Shown one piece after another: positions 7,713 through 15,532 of a stretch of DNA of 26,578 bases. The notes beneath the pieces were generated by a model that saw only the letters and a program-made list of their open reading frames with translations, did not search any database and had not been told where the DNA came from. Each line of letters starts with the position of its first letter. The first letter of the stretch is position 1. Location of the stretch: IMG/VR virus record IMGVR_UViG_3300030430_002837, positions 1 to 26,578 of that record, one strand, 5' to 3'. The position numbers and the translations under genes were made by a program. Source of the DNA: a virus.

Positions 7713-7883
7713 ATGCTAGATACGCTGAAAAATATTCCTATTAAAGATTTAACAATACCTACTGCTACGGTAAGTATGAGCTTTTTAGAGTGGTTGCCAT
7801 TTTGGTTGAGAATAATTACTATGATCGGTGGTGTTATTTATATTTTTGCCAAAGCGTACAACGAAATTTTTAAGCATGAATGA
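7713..7883 (+). CDS. Small membrane protein, candidate holin
   Basis: A 56-residue frame starting one base after the endolysin stop (MLDTLKNIPIKDL...FKHE). One hydrophobic segment, about residues 24-47 (FLEWLPFWLRIITMIGGVIY), predicts a single membrane span. It carries a short polar N terminus and a charged C terminus. The position between the endolysin and a second membrane protein is typical of holins or holin partners. No family-specific motif was recognised. The next gene starts eight bases before this stop. Confidence 0.75.
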   Translation: MLDTLKNIPIKDLTIPTATVSMSFLEWLPFWLRIITMIGGVIYIFAKAYNEIFKHE

Positions 7884-8193
7884 CTTTATGTACCTCATAT
7901 CTGAAGAAGGTTTGCCAACTTTTCTTGTTGTTACTTTCCTTATTGGCATTGGCATTGTTGCTCGTTGGTTTGCTACCGTTTATAATGATAATCTCAATCG
8001 TCAATTTTCAGAAACTTTGAGGGAGATCGGTGAAATACAGACTCAAGTTATTGAGTCTAATAACAAAGTTTACGATATTGTATCGCAACTTATTAAAAAT
8101 CAGAAAGATATACAGCAGGATATTAATGCGATTGAATCATCAAATGATACTCTTATTAGCTTCATCAAGAAAAATGGAAATGGTCATAAATAA
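7876..8193 (+). CDS. Membrane-anchored coiled-coil protein, holin-like
   Basis: 105 residues from ATG 7876. An in-frame GTG at 7828 lies deep in the previous gene and is less likely. The N terminus has one strong membrane span, about residues 13-33 (LPTFLVVTFLIGIGIVARWF). The rest is a hydrophilic coiled coil (IGEIQTQVIESNNKVYDIVS...) ending in a basic tail, KKNGNGHK. This layout resembles BhlA/UviB-type holin-like proteins and some inner-membrane spanins. With the preceding small membrane protein and the endolysin it forms a plausible lysis cassette. Which of the two acts as holin and which as partner or antiholin cannot be decided from sequence. Confidence 0.78.
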   Translation: MNDFMYLISEEGLPTFLVVTFLIGIGIVARWFATVYNDNLNRQFSETLREIGEIQTQVIESNNKVYDIVSQLIKNQKDIQQDINAIESSNDTLISFIKKNGNGHK

Positions 8194-8195
8194 AT

Positions 8196-8672
8196 GTGGC
8201 TAAACTGGGAGGACTTGATAAAGATGGTGGCATTAGTTTTGCTAGAAAGCCTAAAGCAGACGAAGAAAAACCTGTTGAAGAAGTTAAACAAGAGAAAGGT
8301 ATTAGTGAAGAAGAAATTGCAAAGATGCAACGATTGGGTGCAAAACTATCTCAGGCGAAAAGGATTAACGCAGGAGGATTCGCAATTAACGGTTCAGCTA
8401 TTATCTCTATGCTTTTCTATATTGATAGCCTTTTACTCGATCCATCTACTGTTGAAACTCTTAATATAATTAATGATTTAGCAGATACGGATATAGATTT
8501 TGAGCAGATTATTGCAAGAATACAGGGATACAAAGCACAAATTATTGGAGTGTGTGTAACAACACAAACGATGATTATGCAATATAAGAATACGGTACAA
8601 AAAATGAAGAACGAAGGTAATGAATCCTTCTATGATATTTTTAATAAACAACTAGAAGAAGTAGGATTTTAG
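8196..8672 (+). CDS. Unknown protein downstream of the lysis genes
   Basis: 158 residues from GTG 8196, two bases after the previous stop. The N terminus (about 1-45) is polar and lysine- and glutamate-rich. A central segment near residues 62-80 (AINGSAIISMLFYIDSLL) is hydrophobic and could be a membrane or buried helix. The C-terminal half is helical (FEQIIARIQGYKAQIIGV). No family was recognised. An ATG at 8194 opens a different 91-codon frame over the same DNA; the 158-codon frame was preferred for its length and ordinary composition. There is no strong SD site, so translation is probably coupled to the gene before it. Confidence 0.72.
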   Translation: MAKLGGLDKDGGISFARKPKADEEKPVEEVKQEKGISEEEIAKMQRLGAKLSQAKRINAGGFAINGSAIISMLFYIDSLLLDPSTVETLNIINDLADTDIDFEQIIARIQGYKAQIIGVCVTTQTMIMQYKNTVQKMKNEGNESFYDIFNKQLEEVGF

Positions 8673-8673
8673 A

Positions 8674-8877
8674 ATGAGTAAATTTTTAAAAATGATAACA
8701 AAAATTGGAATTTCAGCACTTGTTAATAAAATAGAAAAAGATAAGGCAAAGTATGCAAAAATTATGGCATCGAAATTTGATATTCCCTATTTGAAAGAAT
8801 CTGATGAAATCTTGCTATGCGAGTCAATCCTTGAACTATTAAATAAATTACCTGAAATAGTTGATGAAAAAGCGTAG
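8674..8877 (+). CDS. Small helical protein, unknown
   Basis: 67 residues, beginning MSKFLKMITKIGISALVNKI, with a lysine-rich amphipathic N-terminal half and an acidic C-terminal helix (ESILELLNKLPEIVDEKA). It starts one base after the previous stop and overlaps the next, strongly basic gene by 14 bases. No family or motif was recognised. It shares its helical character with the gene before it, so the two may act together. Confidence 0.7.
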   Translation: MSKFLKMITKIGISALVNKIEKDKAKYAKIMASKFDIPYLKESDEILLCESILELLNKLPEIVDEKA

Positions 8878-9055
8878 AAAGCGTAGAAAAAGCAGAGTAA
8901 ACGAAGCTGGTAACTACACTAAACCTACTTTAAGAAAGCGATTATTTTACAGAATTAAAGCTGGTTCAAAAGGTGGTAGAGCAGGACAATGGTCAGCAAG
9001 AAAAGCTCAGATGTTAGCTCGTGCTTATAAAAAAGCAGGGGGAGGTTATCGTTAA
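8864..9055 (+). CDS. Small arginine- and lysine-rich protein 1
   Basis: 63 residues from ATG 8864; an in-frame TTG one codon earlier is less likely. The N terminus is a dense basic run (MKKRRKRRKSR). It is followed by a conserved-looking segment, LRKRLFYRIKAGSKGGRAG then QWSARKAQMLARAYKKAGGGY. About 23 of 63 residues are K or R. I recall similar 'WSARKAQ...YKKAGGGY' small proteins from marine phages and large viruses but cannot name the family with certainty. It probably binds nucleic acid or acid surfaces. It is the first of four consecutive strongly basic genes. Confidence 0.78.
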   Translation: MKKRRKRRKSRVNEAGNYTKPTLRKRLFYRIKAGSKGGRAGQWSARKAQMLARAYKKAGGGYR

Positions 9056-9300
9056 TGGCTTTAAAAAGATCACAAAGAAGTTTAAAGAAATGGACTAAGG
9101 AAGATTGGGGTTATATATCTAAAGGTGATAGTAAGAAACCTCGAAGAAAGCGTGGTCGTTATCTTCCGAAGTCAGTCAGGCAGAGTTTAACAAAATCTCA
9201 AAAAGCCTATGAAAATAGGAAGAAAAGAAAAGCATCTGCTAAAGGTAAGCAGAGAGCTAGTTATTCTAAATCAGTCAGAAGAAAAGTAGCAAGGAGATAG
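9055..9300 (+). CDS. Small arginine- and lysine-rich protein 2
   Basis: 81 residues, sharing one base with the upstream stop (TAATG). It contains 18 lysines and 14 arginines against four acidic residues. The core KKWTKEDWGYISKGDSKKP is followed by RRKRGRYLPKSVRQSLTKSQ and a C-terminal tail KQRASYSKSVRRKVARR. The 'KWTKEDWGYxSKGD...KSRGRYLPK' pattern recurs in small proteins of phages and nucleocytoplasmic large viruses as I remember them, usually without a known function. A nucleic-acid-binding or virion-internal role is likely from composition alone. Confidence 0.8.
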   Translation: MALKRSQRSLKKWTKEDWGYISKGDSKKPRRKRGRYLPKSVRQSLTKSQKAYENRKKRKASAKGKQRASYSKSVRRKVARR

Positions 9301-9301
9301 T

Positions 9302-9370
9302 ATGCCATATCATGGAAGCCATAAAGGCAAAAAGAAAAAGAAGATGAAAAAAGGTAAAAAGAAGAAGTGA
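9302..9370 (+). CDS. 22-residue lysine-rich peptide
   Basis: A complete frame, MPYHGSHKGKKKKKMKKGKK plus two more lysines, so 12 of its 22 residues are lysine. It is preceded by a textbook AAGGAG at 9291-9296 with a five-base spacer, better than most sites in the window. It sits exactly in the 76-base gap between two larger basic genes. The SD site and fit to the gap argue that it is translated. Poly-lysine microproteins of this type occur beside similar genes in related phages, as far as I recall, but the role is unknown. Chance A-rich sequence cannot be excluded. Confidence 0.6.
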   Translation: MPYHGSHKGKKKKKMKKGKKKK

Positions 9371-9376
9371 AAATAG

Positions 9377-9637
9377 ATGGCTAAATATAAAGGCAGGACA
9401 GTTCGTCTAAACAAACCTACGAGGATCAGAAAAGGTCAGCCATCTTACGGTAAAAAGAAATCACAAGTTTTTGTTAAGAACTCAAAGGGTAGAGTAATTC
9501 GTGTAACCTTTGGTGATCCGAATATGAGAATTAAGAAGTCTAGTCCGTCTCGTAGAAAATCTTTTAGAGCAAGACATAGGTGTGCAACTGCAAAAGATAG
9601 AACAACTGCTAGATATTGGTCATGTAAGGCTTGGTAA
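9377..9637 (+). CDS. Conserved basic protein with FGDP and WSCK motifs
   Basis: 86 residues, about one third K or R. The N-terminal half is basic and possibly flexible. The C-terminal half reads RVIRVTFGDPNMRIK, then SRRKSFRARHRCATAKDRT and TARYWSCKAW. The 'vtFGDPnMkikk...RRkSFrARH.C....T..YWSCK.W' signature is one I associate with a widespread phage and giant-virus protein, sometimes found with capsid or protease genes. Two cysteines (C69 and C83) and H67 could coordinate metal. The function is unassigned, and a virion-internal or assembly role is inference. It ends one base into the next fibre gene (TAATG). Confidence 0.82.
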   Translation: MAKYKGRTVRLNKPTRIRKGQPSYGKKKSQVFVKNSKGRVIRVTFGDPNMRIKKSSPSRRKSFRARHRCATAKDRTTARYWSCKAW

Positions 9638-10488
9638 TGAAGAATTTAATTGTAGATCAACCCATAGACAAACATTTAAAACCTGTGAAGGATTCTGATG
9701 GAACTTCGACTTCTATCGAATTATCAGATAGCAAGATAAGAGTTAAAGATTTAGAAGTTACAGGTACTACTACAGGTATATCTACAGGAACGACAATAAC
9801 AGTAGATTCTTCACTAACAGATGGTTCTGCGAATCCTGTAGAAAATAACGCAGTATTTGATGGTTTAGCTACAAAGCTAAATTTAAGTGGTGGTAATATG
9901 ACAGGCAGTATTAATATGGCTGATAATACAATTTCAGATGTTAATAGGCTTATATTTAACGATGGTGGTTTTATTACAGAGCTAATTGATAATGATGATA
10001 TGAGTAATGTATCAAATACAAAAGTTAGCAGTAGTGAAAGCATTAAAGCGTATGTTGATACAACTATAACACAAATTATCCCATGTGGATTTAACTATAG
10101 TTCTACAGCAGGAACAAAAATATTTTTACCACTTAACGGTTATATCATAGAAATGAGTACCACATCAAATCTTAATGAGTATGTATCTTTTGTAGCCCCT
10201 TTTGATGGATATTTAGATCAAGTAGTAGTTAGGAGTGAAGAAGCCTGTGGTAGTACGGTTGTAGGTTTACATAAATCTTCAACAGGAACAGAAGTACCAA
10301 ATAGTACAGCAAGTGCAACTGTAACTGTAGATATGACTGCTGATGATACTCCTTTCAAGTTTGATTTTACAAGCAATAATACTTTTACAGCAGGTCAAAT
10401 ACTAGCAGTAAGTTTTCAACCGTCTAATGATGCAAATGATACTAATGCAAGTGTAGTATTTGTTTTTGATAGAACACAAGGAGTTTGA
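9637..10488 (+). CDS. Tail fibre-like protein
   Basis: 283 residues from ATG 9637; the upstream in-frame TTG lies inside the previous gene. The N terminus, MKNLIVDQPIDKHLKPVKDS then DGTSTSIELSDSKIRVKDLEV, matches the attachment-type start of many marine phage fibres. A serine- and threonine-rich shaft with an LSGGNMTGSINM element and an ESIKAYVDTTI helix (about residues 130-142) leads to a C-terminal beta-sandwich-like head (FVAPFDGYLDQVVVRS ... FTAGQILAVSF ... VVFVFDRTQGV). Such heads are candidate receptor-binding domains. Together with the next two genes it forms a surface-protein block. Confidence 0.82.
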   Translation: MKNLIVDQPIDKHLKPVKDSDGTSTSIELSDSKIRVKDLEVTGTTTGISTGTTITVDSSLTDGSANPVENNAVFDGLATKLNLSGGNMTGSINMADNTISDVNRLIFNDGGFITELIDNDDMSNVSNTKVSSSESIKAYVDTTITQIIPCGFNYSSTAGTKIFLPLNGYIIEMSTTSNLNEYVSFVAPFDGYLDQVVVRSEEACGSTVVGLHKSSTGTEVPNSTASATVTVDMTADDTPFKFDFTSNNTFTAGQILAVSFQPSNDANDTNASVVFVFDRTQGV

Positions 10489-11276
10489 TGAGTTTAATTA
10501 ATAAAACAATAGCAAGTACATTTAAAGATTTATTATACATTAATAATTCTAACAATGGATTTGACTCAAATATAGATCAGATTAGGACAGGTAACGGTAA
10601 CGGTTCATCATTATTTCTTTCGACAAACAATTTTAAAGTACAGCCTACAGCCGATAGCACTACAAACTCTGTAATTTACGATAAAGATGGAAATATACTT
10701 TTTCAAGTGGATTCTACGAATGATAGTGTTAAGGCTCTAGGAAATCATGTAAATACTAATTATGCGTATTTTGCAAATAGTTCTATTGGAACTGCTCAAC
10801 TTACTGCAAATGAGCATTTTGCAATTTTGTTTGGAGGCTCTTATCGTTCAAATTACGCATCATCCAATAGAATTAGTTTAGGTACAAGCACAAACCCAGC
10901 ATCAACTTATGAAAATACTGCAACAGCAGATGAGATAGTTGGTAGGTTTTGGTTTGTTCCAGACAATATTGTTATAGATAAAGTAAGTGTATGGGTAGGT
11001 GCAAGTAGTTCAAGTGGTGATACTTTAAGATTTCATTTAATGGCTTATGATATAGTTACTGCAAGTGGTTCTACAGGTGGTAACTTATCAAACGGTGTTG
11101 TATTAGCAGATGGTGCTGATATATCAAATGATGGTAATGAACAGGCTTATTTTCAAGACATGACAATTCAAAGCTCATCAGTTACAGCTAATCAAGCTGT
11201 AATATTTACATTTTTACAAACTGGTACTAATAGTGATTATACAGTATCAGCCACTATTAAATATCATTGTGTATAG
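10488..11276 (+). CDS. Virion surface or fibre-associated protein
   Basis: 262 residues from ATG 10488, overlapping the previous stop (TGATG), with AAGGAG at 10478-10483 four bases upstream. It begins MSLINKTIASTFKDLLYINN, a pattern seen in short fibre-type proteins. A central 'VIYDKDGNILFQVDSTNDSV' strand pair and a C-terminal beta domain (IVGRFWFVPDNIVIDKVSVW ... NQAVIFTFLQTG) resemble the head domain of the preceding fibre in layout, suggesting a related carbohydrate- or receptor-binding fold. No enzyme motif is seen. The role is inferred from composition, neighbours and domain order. Confidence 0.78.
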   Translation: MSLINKTIASTFKDLLYINNSNNGFDSNIDQIRTGNGNGSSLFLSTNNFKVQPTADSTTNSVIYDKDGNILFQVDSTNDSVKALGNHVNTNYAYFANSSIGTAQLTANEHFAILFGGSYRSNYASSNRISLGTSTNPASTYENTATADEIVGRFWFVPDNIVIDKVSVWVGASSSSGDTLRFHLMAYDIVTASGSTGGNLSNGVVLADGADISNDGNEQAYFQDMTIQSSSVTANQAVIFTFLQTGTNSDYTVSATIKYHCV

Positions 11277-11285
11277 GAGATATAT

Positions 11286-12809
11286 ATGCCAAATTTTACA
11301 ACAAATTTAAGCATCACAACAGGTCGAGGAGATACATTAAGTGCGTCTAAAACTGGTGATTATAATGAAGTATTTAACATTAGACAATCTGTAGATAATT
11401 CAGATACAGGAACTCTATTATTAACAGGGGCTAAAAATATTGGTGTTGCATCTGTCAATAATTCACAAGGATTAATTATAAAAAATACAGGGTTAGTACC
11501 AGCAGAAATTATGGTTGCAACTTTAACACACACAAACGGTACTCCTGACACAACAGCTGCTCAGGCTTTTCAAAAATATATTTTAGCATCAAATGATTTT
11601 TTATATTTTCCAAATATCAGACAGATGTATAGTTCTACAACTCACAGTTCTATTAATGCTTATACGCTAGATAATGTTTCACCTCATGGTAGTATGTATG
11701 GTGGCGTGAATAACGCTGGTGCATCTGATCCACAGTTAGTAAATGAAGCTATTGATAGTTCAGAAACAGAGATAGATGTTGATGAGGGTGCATATTTTTA
11801 TATTGGTGATTTGATTAGAATAGAAGATGAAATAATGAAAGTTACTTCAATCTCATCAAATACTTTAACAGTTATTCGTGGTACTCATGGTTCAACTGCG
11901 ACATCTCACTCTGATGATACTGCTATTCGATTCCCATTTTTTAATGCTCATGTCGATTTTGATAAATATTCAACTGCTCAAACAGATGCAAGTGGTAATT
12001 TTATGGCGATGAATTTCTTTGGTTATGGTCGAAATACAGATGGTTCAGGTAACAGAGAATCTAATGGTGTTAATAATATTGCGATCAAGTTTTACAGTTC
12101 GGGCTACCAAGAATTAGGACTATCAAATATTTCAAGTAATACTTCTTCAGGTTTAGCTGTAAGTCAAGAGTATAAATTTAATATTACAGTAGATGGAGGT
12201 TCGACCTTTGAAAATCTCACATTTACGACTGATAGCTCGGATGTAACCTTTGGTGGAAGTGCAAATTCAGTTATTAATAAGATACAAACTGCACTTGACG
12301 AGCAATTTAGAACTGCTGGATCAAATCTATTTGAAAAGAAAGTTAATGTTTCTATCGTTAATGGAGATATTAGATTTACGTCAGGAAGTCATCTATCAGG
12401 ATCAGCTATTTTACTCGCAGCACCATCATCAGGTACTACACCTTTTGGTGTTGGTCGCATACCAGCTATTGGAGATATTGAAGCACCAGTAGCTTCTGCA
12501 TTACCAGCAGACACAATAATAGACAAACAATCAGGTATCGAAGTAAAGAATATCGGACAATGTGCTTATGATGATGGTCATGGTGTGATTAGAGGTGCTT
12601 GTGATGGATCAATTAATTATGAAACAGGGGCAATAACTTTAACTAATGCACCTGTTAATGCTAATTTTGTTTTTTCTGCGAATTATGGTTCATCTCAAAA
12701 TGGTGGTAATAGATTCTCAACAAGTGATGGTAATTCTATTGTTGCTATAAATGGTCGGTCATGCAATTCCAAAGTAGATACAACGATTGAAATTATAGGA
12801 CTAAAATAA
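11286..12809 (+). CDS. Large virion structural protein with embedded beta domain
   Basis: 507 residues, preceded by AGGAG (11275-11279) six bases before the ATG. It is rich in S, T, N, G and D and predicted almost all beta. Around residues 152-217 lies a segment of the form 'EAIDSSETEIDVDEGAYFYI, GDLIRIEDEIMKVTSI, TVIRGTHGSTATSHSDDT', a recurring module of phage tail and baseplate proteins with a conserved 'RG..GS.a..H' turn. A later strand set (SGIEVKNIGQCAYDDG, then TGAITLTNAPVNANFVFSA) is also typical of such proteins. It is probably an adhesin, tail sheath-like decoration or baseplate component. The exact position in the virion is unknown. Confidence 0.78.
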   Translation: MPNFTTNLSITTGRGDTLSASKTGDYNEVFNIRQSVDNSDTGTLLLTGAKNIGVASVNNSQGLIIKNTGLVPAEIMVATLTHTNGTPDTTAAQAFQKYILASNDFLYFPNIRQMYSSTTHSSINAYTLDNVSPHGSMYGGVNNAGASDPQLVNEAIDSSETEIDVDEGAYFYIGDLIRIEDEIMKVTSISSNTLTVIRGTHGSTATSHSDDTAIRFPFFNAHVDFDKYSTAQTDASGNFMAMNFFGYGRNTDGSGNRESNGVNNIAIKFYSSGYQELGLSNISSNTSSGLAVSQEYKFNITVDGGSTFENLTFTTDSSDVTFGGSANSVINKIQTALDEQFRTAGSNLFEKKVNVSIVNGDIRFTSGSHLSGSAILLAAPSSGTTPFGVGRIPAIGDIEAPVASALPADTIIDKQSGIEVKNIGQCAYDDGHGVIRGACDGSINYETGAITLTNAPVNANFVFSANYGSSQNGGNRFSTSDGNSIVAINGRSCNSKVDTTIEIIGLK

Positions 12810-13798
12810 TGCCAAGAGCCAAACCTACATACGCAACTGAGAGCGATCTCAGAGATATTTATCCTAACATTGATAAGTATGATACAAAAAAGCCTGTATA
12901 TGGGTGGGAAACCACAGATACAACTCATTTTTATAAATCTTACAACACAGGATTAATAAATGTTCTTTTCTTTGATGGTATAGAAGGTACAGCAGTTATA
13001 GATGATCCTAATGCTAATTATGAGTTTAGATATTCCCCAAGCAACGATTCAGTTGAGGTATTTATAAACACAGGCAGTCCTGCTGATATGTTAATAGAGT
13101 CAGGCGAAGATTGGGAAACTCATAAAACAGATTTGTTATACAAAGCATCAAGATTTTTCGATTCTTATGTGGATGCAGTTTTACCAGCACAGATGTCTAA
13201 AAATGATGAAGGAGAGTTTCCATATTTAGTCGTTAGAACAACTGCACAGATTTGTGCTTACTTTCTTATCTCTGCTCACGATCCTGAGAACGAAGATGCT
13301 ATAAAGATTAAAGAAGAATACGAGGAGATTCTTGAAAAGTTAATCGCTGGTCAGATTAAATTAGACTTTGAAAAGTCTGCTGATAGCTCAAAGGGAATTA
13401 TCAGAGAATTGTCTGCAAGTGGAACATTAAAGCCTGTTGATTTAAGAGGTTCTTATCGAGGTGGCATTTATGATAAGATTCGTATTCAGATTACAACAGC
13501 AGGAGTAATTGGTACAGCTCGTTACAGCGTATGGACTTATGGTAATGATAAACTTGGAATTAACAAGGGTAATTTAGCTGTAGATAACGAGATTATTACT
13601 GGTGAGTATCAAATGATCGGTGGAGGTCTTAGAGTCCGTTTTGGAGCATCTACACCGACAGGAACAAGTGGTTCTACGGATAATTTAATGTCGGCATCTG
13701 CTACATTACACGATGTTTATGAAGTAGAAGTTTGGGGAGTTGGTGAAGAACTTGATGATGCTCGTGGAATCAAGTCTGCTATGCTAACGAGATCATAA
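12809..13798 (+). CDS. Head-tail connector-like protein
   Basis: 329 residues, sharing one base with the upstream stop (TAATG). The N-terminal TYATESDLRDIYPNIDKYDT stretch and a helical central region (about residues 100-195, DWETHKTDLLYKASRFFDSY ... ENEDAIKIKEEYEEILEKL) resemble DUF1320/gp6-type adaptor proteins that line the neck below the portal. The C-terminal 120 residues are beta-rich (YDKIRIQITTAGVIGTARYS ... YEVEVWGVGEELDDARG), an extra domain not usual for minimal adaptors. It lies directly before a tail-terminator-like gene and the tail tube, which supports a connector role. Confidence 0.65.
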   Translation: MPRAKPTYATESDLRDIYPNIDKYDTKKPVYGWETTDTTHFYKSYNTGLINVLFFDGIEGTAVIDDPNANYEFRYSPSNDSVEVFINTGSPADMLIESGEDWETHKTDLLYKASRFFDSYVDAVLPAQMSKNDEGEFPYLVVRTTAQICAYFLISAHDPENEDAIKIKEEYEEILEKLIAGQIKLDFEKSADSSKGIIRELSASGTLKPVDLRGSYRGGIYDKIRIQITTAGVIGTARYSVWTYGNDKLGINKGNLAVDNEIITGEYQMIGGGLRVRFGASTPTGTSGSTDNLMSASATLHDVYEVEVWGVGEELDDARGIKSAMLTRS

Positions 13799-14235
13799 TG
13801 CCAATTACTTTTACAAACAATTTTAAGAATATACTCGATAAGTTACAGAGTGTATTTAGGACTGAATTTAAAAACACTTTGCCTGTTTTTGTAGGCGAAG
13901 AAAATGAGAAAGTGGGAAGTCAATTTTTAAGGCTTGATCCCATAGGTAGTGAGTTAATAGAATATAATGTTAATGCTGAACTTCGTGAGTACACGATTAA
14001 TATCTTTTTATATTTCGGTGATAAATCTCATAACAGAACGAAACTTGATGCAGTATTGCGACTTGTGTCGAGGATTGAGGCACTTATTCACGATAATATA
14101 AGTATGACATTATCTGATTCATCAAATTTATTTAACAACAGACTTGAAAGTACGACATTGGATGCAGTAGAAGATTCTGAGAATTATGTAGTTCAATTTG
14201 TTTTTCAAGGACAACATTTAGGTAACGTAGCATAA
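13798..14235 (+). CDS. Tail terminator or tail completion protein (probable)
   Basis: 145 residues, starting on the last base of the previous stop. The order helix (NNFKNILDKLQSVFRTEF), strands (LPVFVGEENEK, YTINIFLYFG), helix (LDAVLRLVSRIEALIHDN) and final strands (NYVVQFVFQGQHLG) fits the fold of tail terminator proteins such as lambda gpU and related DUF3168-type proteins, which cap the tube and join it to the head. Size and position, just before the tail tube gene, agree with that. There is no unique motif, so the call is structural and contextual. Confidence 0.68.
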   Translation: MPITFTNNFKNILDKLQSVFRTEFKNTLPVFVGEENEKVGSQFLRLDPIGSELIEYNVNAELREYTINIFLYFGDKSHNRTKLDAVLRLVSRIEALIHDNISMTLSDSSNLFNNRLESTTLDAVEDSENYVVQFVFQGQHLGNVA

Positions 14236-14246
14236 AGGAATAAAAT

Positions 14247-15272
14247 ATGGCAATTTCAACAGTAGCATTTTCTCCAAAGCAATTTAAAATTGCAATAGCA
14301 GAGCAAGATGCGTTTGGTACTATACAAGGAGCAGGAACATATCATACTCTTGATGTGGATTCTGTTGGTAGCCCTTCACTTAACCCTGTTCAATCATTAG
14401 ACGTAAAGACAGGAAGTAGAGTTTTGCAACAGGCAGATTTTTTTCAATCAGTAACTACATCTGTAAAAGAAATATCAATCTCAGGCACAGCTACTACAAA
14501 TGCTCTTGATTTATTATTAGAGAATATAATAGGAGAAGCAGAAGGTTCTGCAAGTGGTGTTTATAATTTTGCATCAAATGCAGGAACTCAGTCTGTCGGA
14601 ACTGGTGCAACATCACAAGCAGGAACTTTATTATCTGTTATTATTATTTCACCACATACAGGTACAGAAAATTCTAATTTAGCTTTTAAAGATTGCGTTG
14701 TTACTAATTTAACTTTAAACGGAGATATGGGTACAGAAGGTGGTAGAATAAAGTTTTCTGCAACCTTACAGACAGGTTCAGTTGTTGATGACTTGACTGA
14801 TGCAGCTACAGCAATAGCTACTGCATACACAGGAACAGAAAATTACGTTATGACAGATTGGAGTGATCCTGTTTATCGACAATTAGTGGGTGTTAATGAA
14901 TTAGTTATGAATAGCTTTTCTTTAACACTTGATAACCCAGCTTCGTTTGCAGGTGGTACATCAGCAGGATATGAGGTAGTCGTTAGAGCAGGGGAGTTTT
15001 CTGCAACTTTAGATGCTTCTGTAAAATATGATGACAAGACAGAAAATATGTTTGAAGTTTTTAACAATCAAACTTCAGGATCAGATACAGGAACTACCTT
15101 GTTAAATAATGATGACACTTTATCAGATGGTACATTTGGAATACATATGCCTGAGTCAGTATTAACAAATGTTTCTTTTAACGAAGGAGATATTATGATG
15201 CTTGATTTATCTATAAAAGCAGTAGGAACAGCAGTAAATAGTTCAACATCATTAGTTGTGGTATCTTGCTAA
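14247..15272 (+). CDS. Major tail tube protein
   Basis: 341 residues, preceded by AAAGGA. The protein is beta-rich, with the start MAISTVAFSPKQFKIAIAEQ and strands such as VKEISISGTATTNALDLLLE, CVVTNLTLNGDMGTEGGRIK and SVLTNVSFNEGDIMMLDLSI. A tube protein polymerises in rings around the tape measure. Evidence is the place before the chaperone and tape measure genes, the length, and the strand pattern with an 'isG' turn. It is longer than minimal tube proteins, which suggests an added surface domain, possibly within residues 95-230. The gene ends at 15272, where the chaperone ATG begins (TAATG). Confidence 0.82.
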   Translation: MAISTVAFSPKQFKIAIAEQDAFGTIQGAGTYHTLDVDSVGSPSLNPVQSLDVKTGSRVLQQADFFQSVTTSVKEISISGTATTNALDLLLENIIGEAEGSASGVYNFASNAGTQSVGTGATSQAGTLLSVIIISPHTGTENSNLAFKDCVVTNLTLNGDMGTEGGRIKFSATLQTGSVVDDLTDAATAIATAYTGTENYVMTDWSDPVYRQLVGVNELVMNSFSLTLDNPASFAGGTSAGYEVVVRAGEFSATLDASVKYDDKTENMFEVFNNQTSGSDTGTTLLNNDDTLSDGTFGIHMPESVLTNVSFNEGDIMMLDLSIKAVGTAVNSSTSLVVVSC

Positions 15273-15532
15273 TGAAGAAAACTTTAAGCACAAAAAAAGA
15301 AGTAACATTAAAAGATATGTCTATTGATGATATGGATTATTGTAACGACCTACAGCACATCTGTCAAGAGCCTGATGGTGGTATTTCGATCTATGGATTA
15401 AATAAATCTAATACTGCATGGATTAGGCGAGGTGTTGAAGGTTCTGATGATAAGTTTATAAAAGGACTTACAGAAGCCGAGAAAATAGAATTAGTATCTA
15501 TGGTCAAGGCTCACAATACTGTGGGGGAGTAG
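15272..15532 (+). CDS. Tail assembly chaperone, short (G-type) product
   Basis: 86 residues, MKKTLSTKKEVTLKDMSIDD..., from ATG 15272; an upstream in-frame TTG inside the tube gene is less likely. It is small, charged and helical and lies between tube and tape measure, the standard position of the gpG-type chaperone that coats the tape measure before tube assembly. Near its 3' end the DNA reads GTG GGG GAG TAG, a run of five G just before the stop, and an open -1 frame continues beyond. Residues 14-60 contain alternating charged helices and strands with two cysteines. The function call rests on position and the frameshift arrangement. Confidence 0.8.
   Translation: MKKTLSTKKEVTLKDMSIDDMDYCNDLQHICQEPDGGISIYGLNKSNTAWIRRGVEGSDDKFIKGLTEAEKIELVSMVKAHNTVGE

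Noticed and set aside
8194-8469. A 91-codon frame (MWLNWEDLIKMVALVLL...) with a C-terminal membrane-like segment, starting directly after the upstream stop with ATG
   Set aside because: It lies inside the longer GTG-started 158-codon gene in another frame. Its hydrophobic end is what a frame shift of that gene would yield. An overprinted lysis gene cannot be excluded but nothing specific supports it.
9657-10043. A 128-codon minus-strand frame opposite the fibre gene
   Set aside because: Antisense frames are often open opposite S/T-rich fibre genes. The composition is low-complexity hydrophobic and no start signal was seen.
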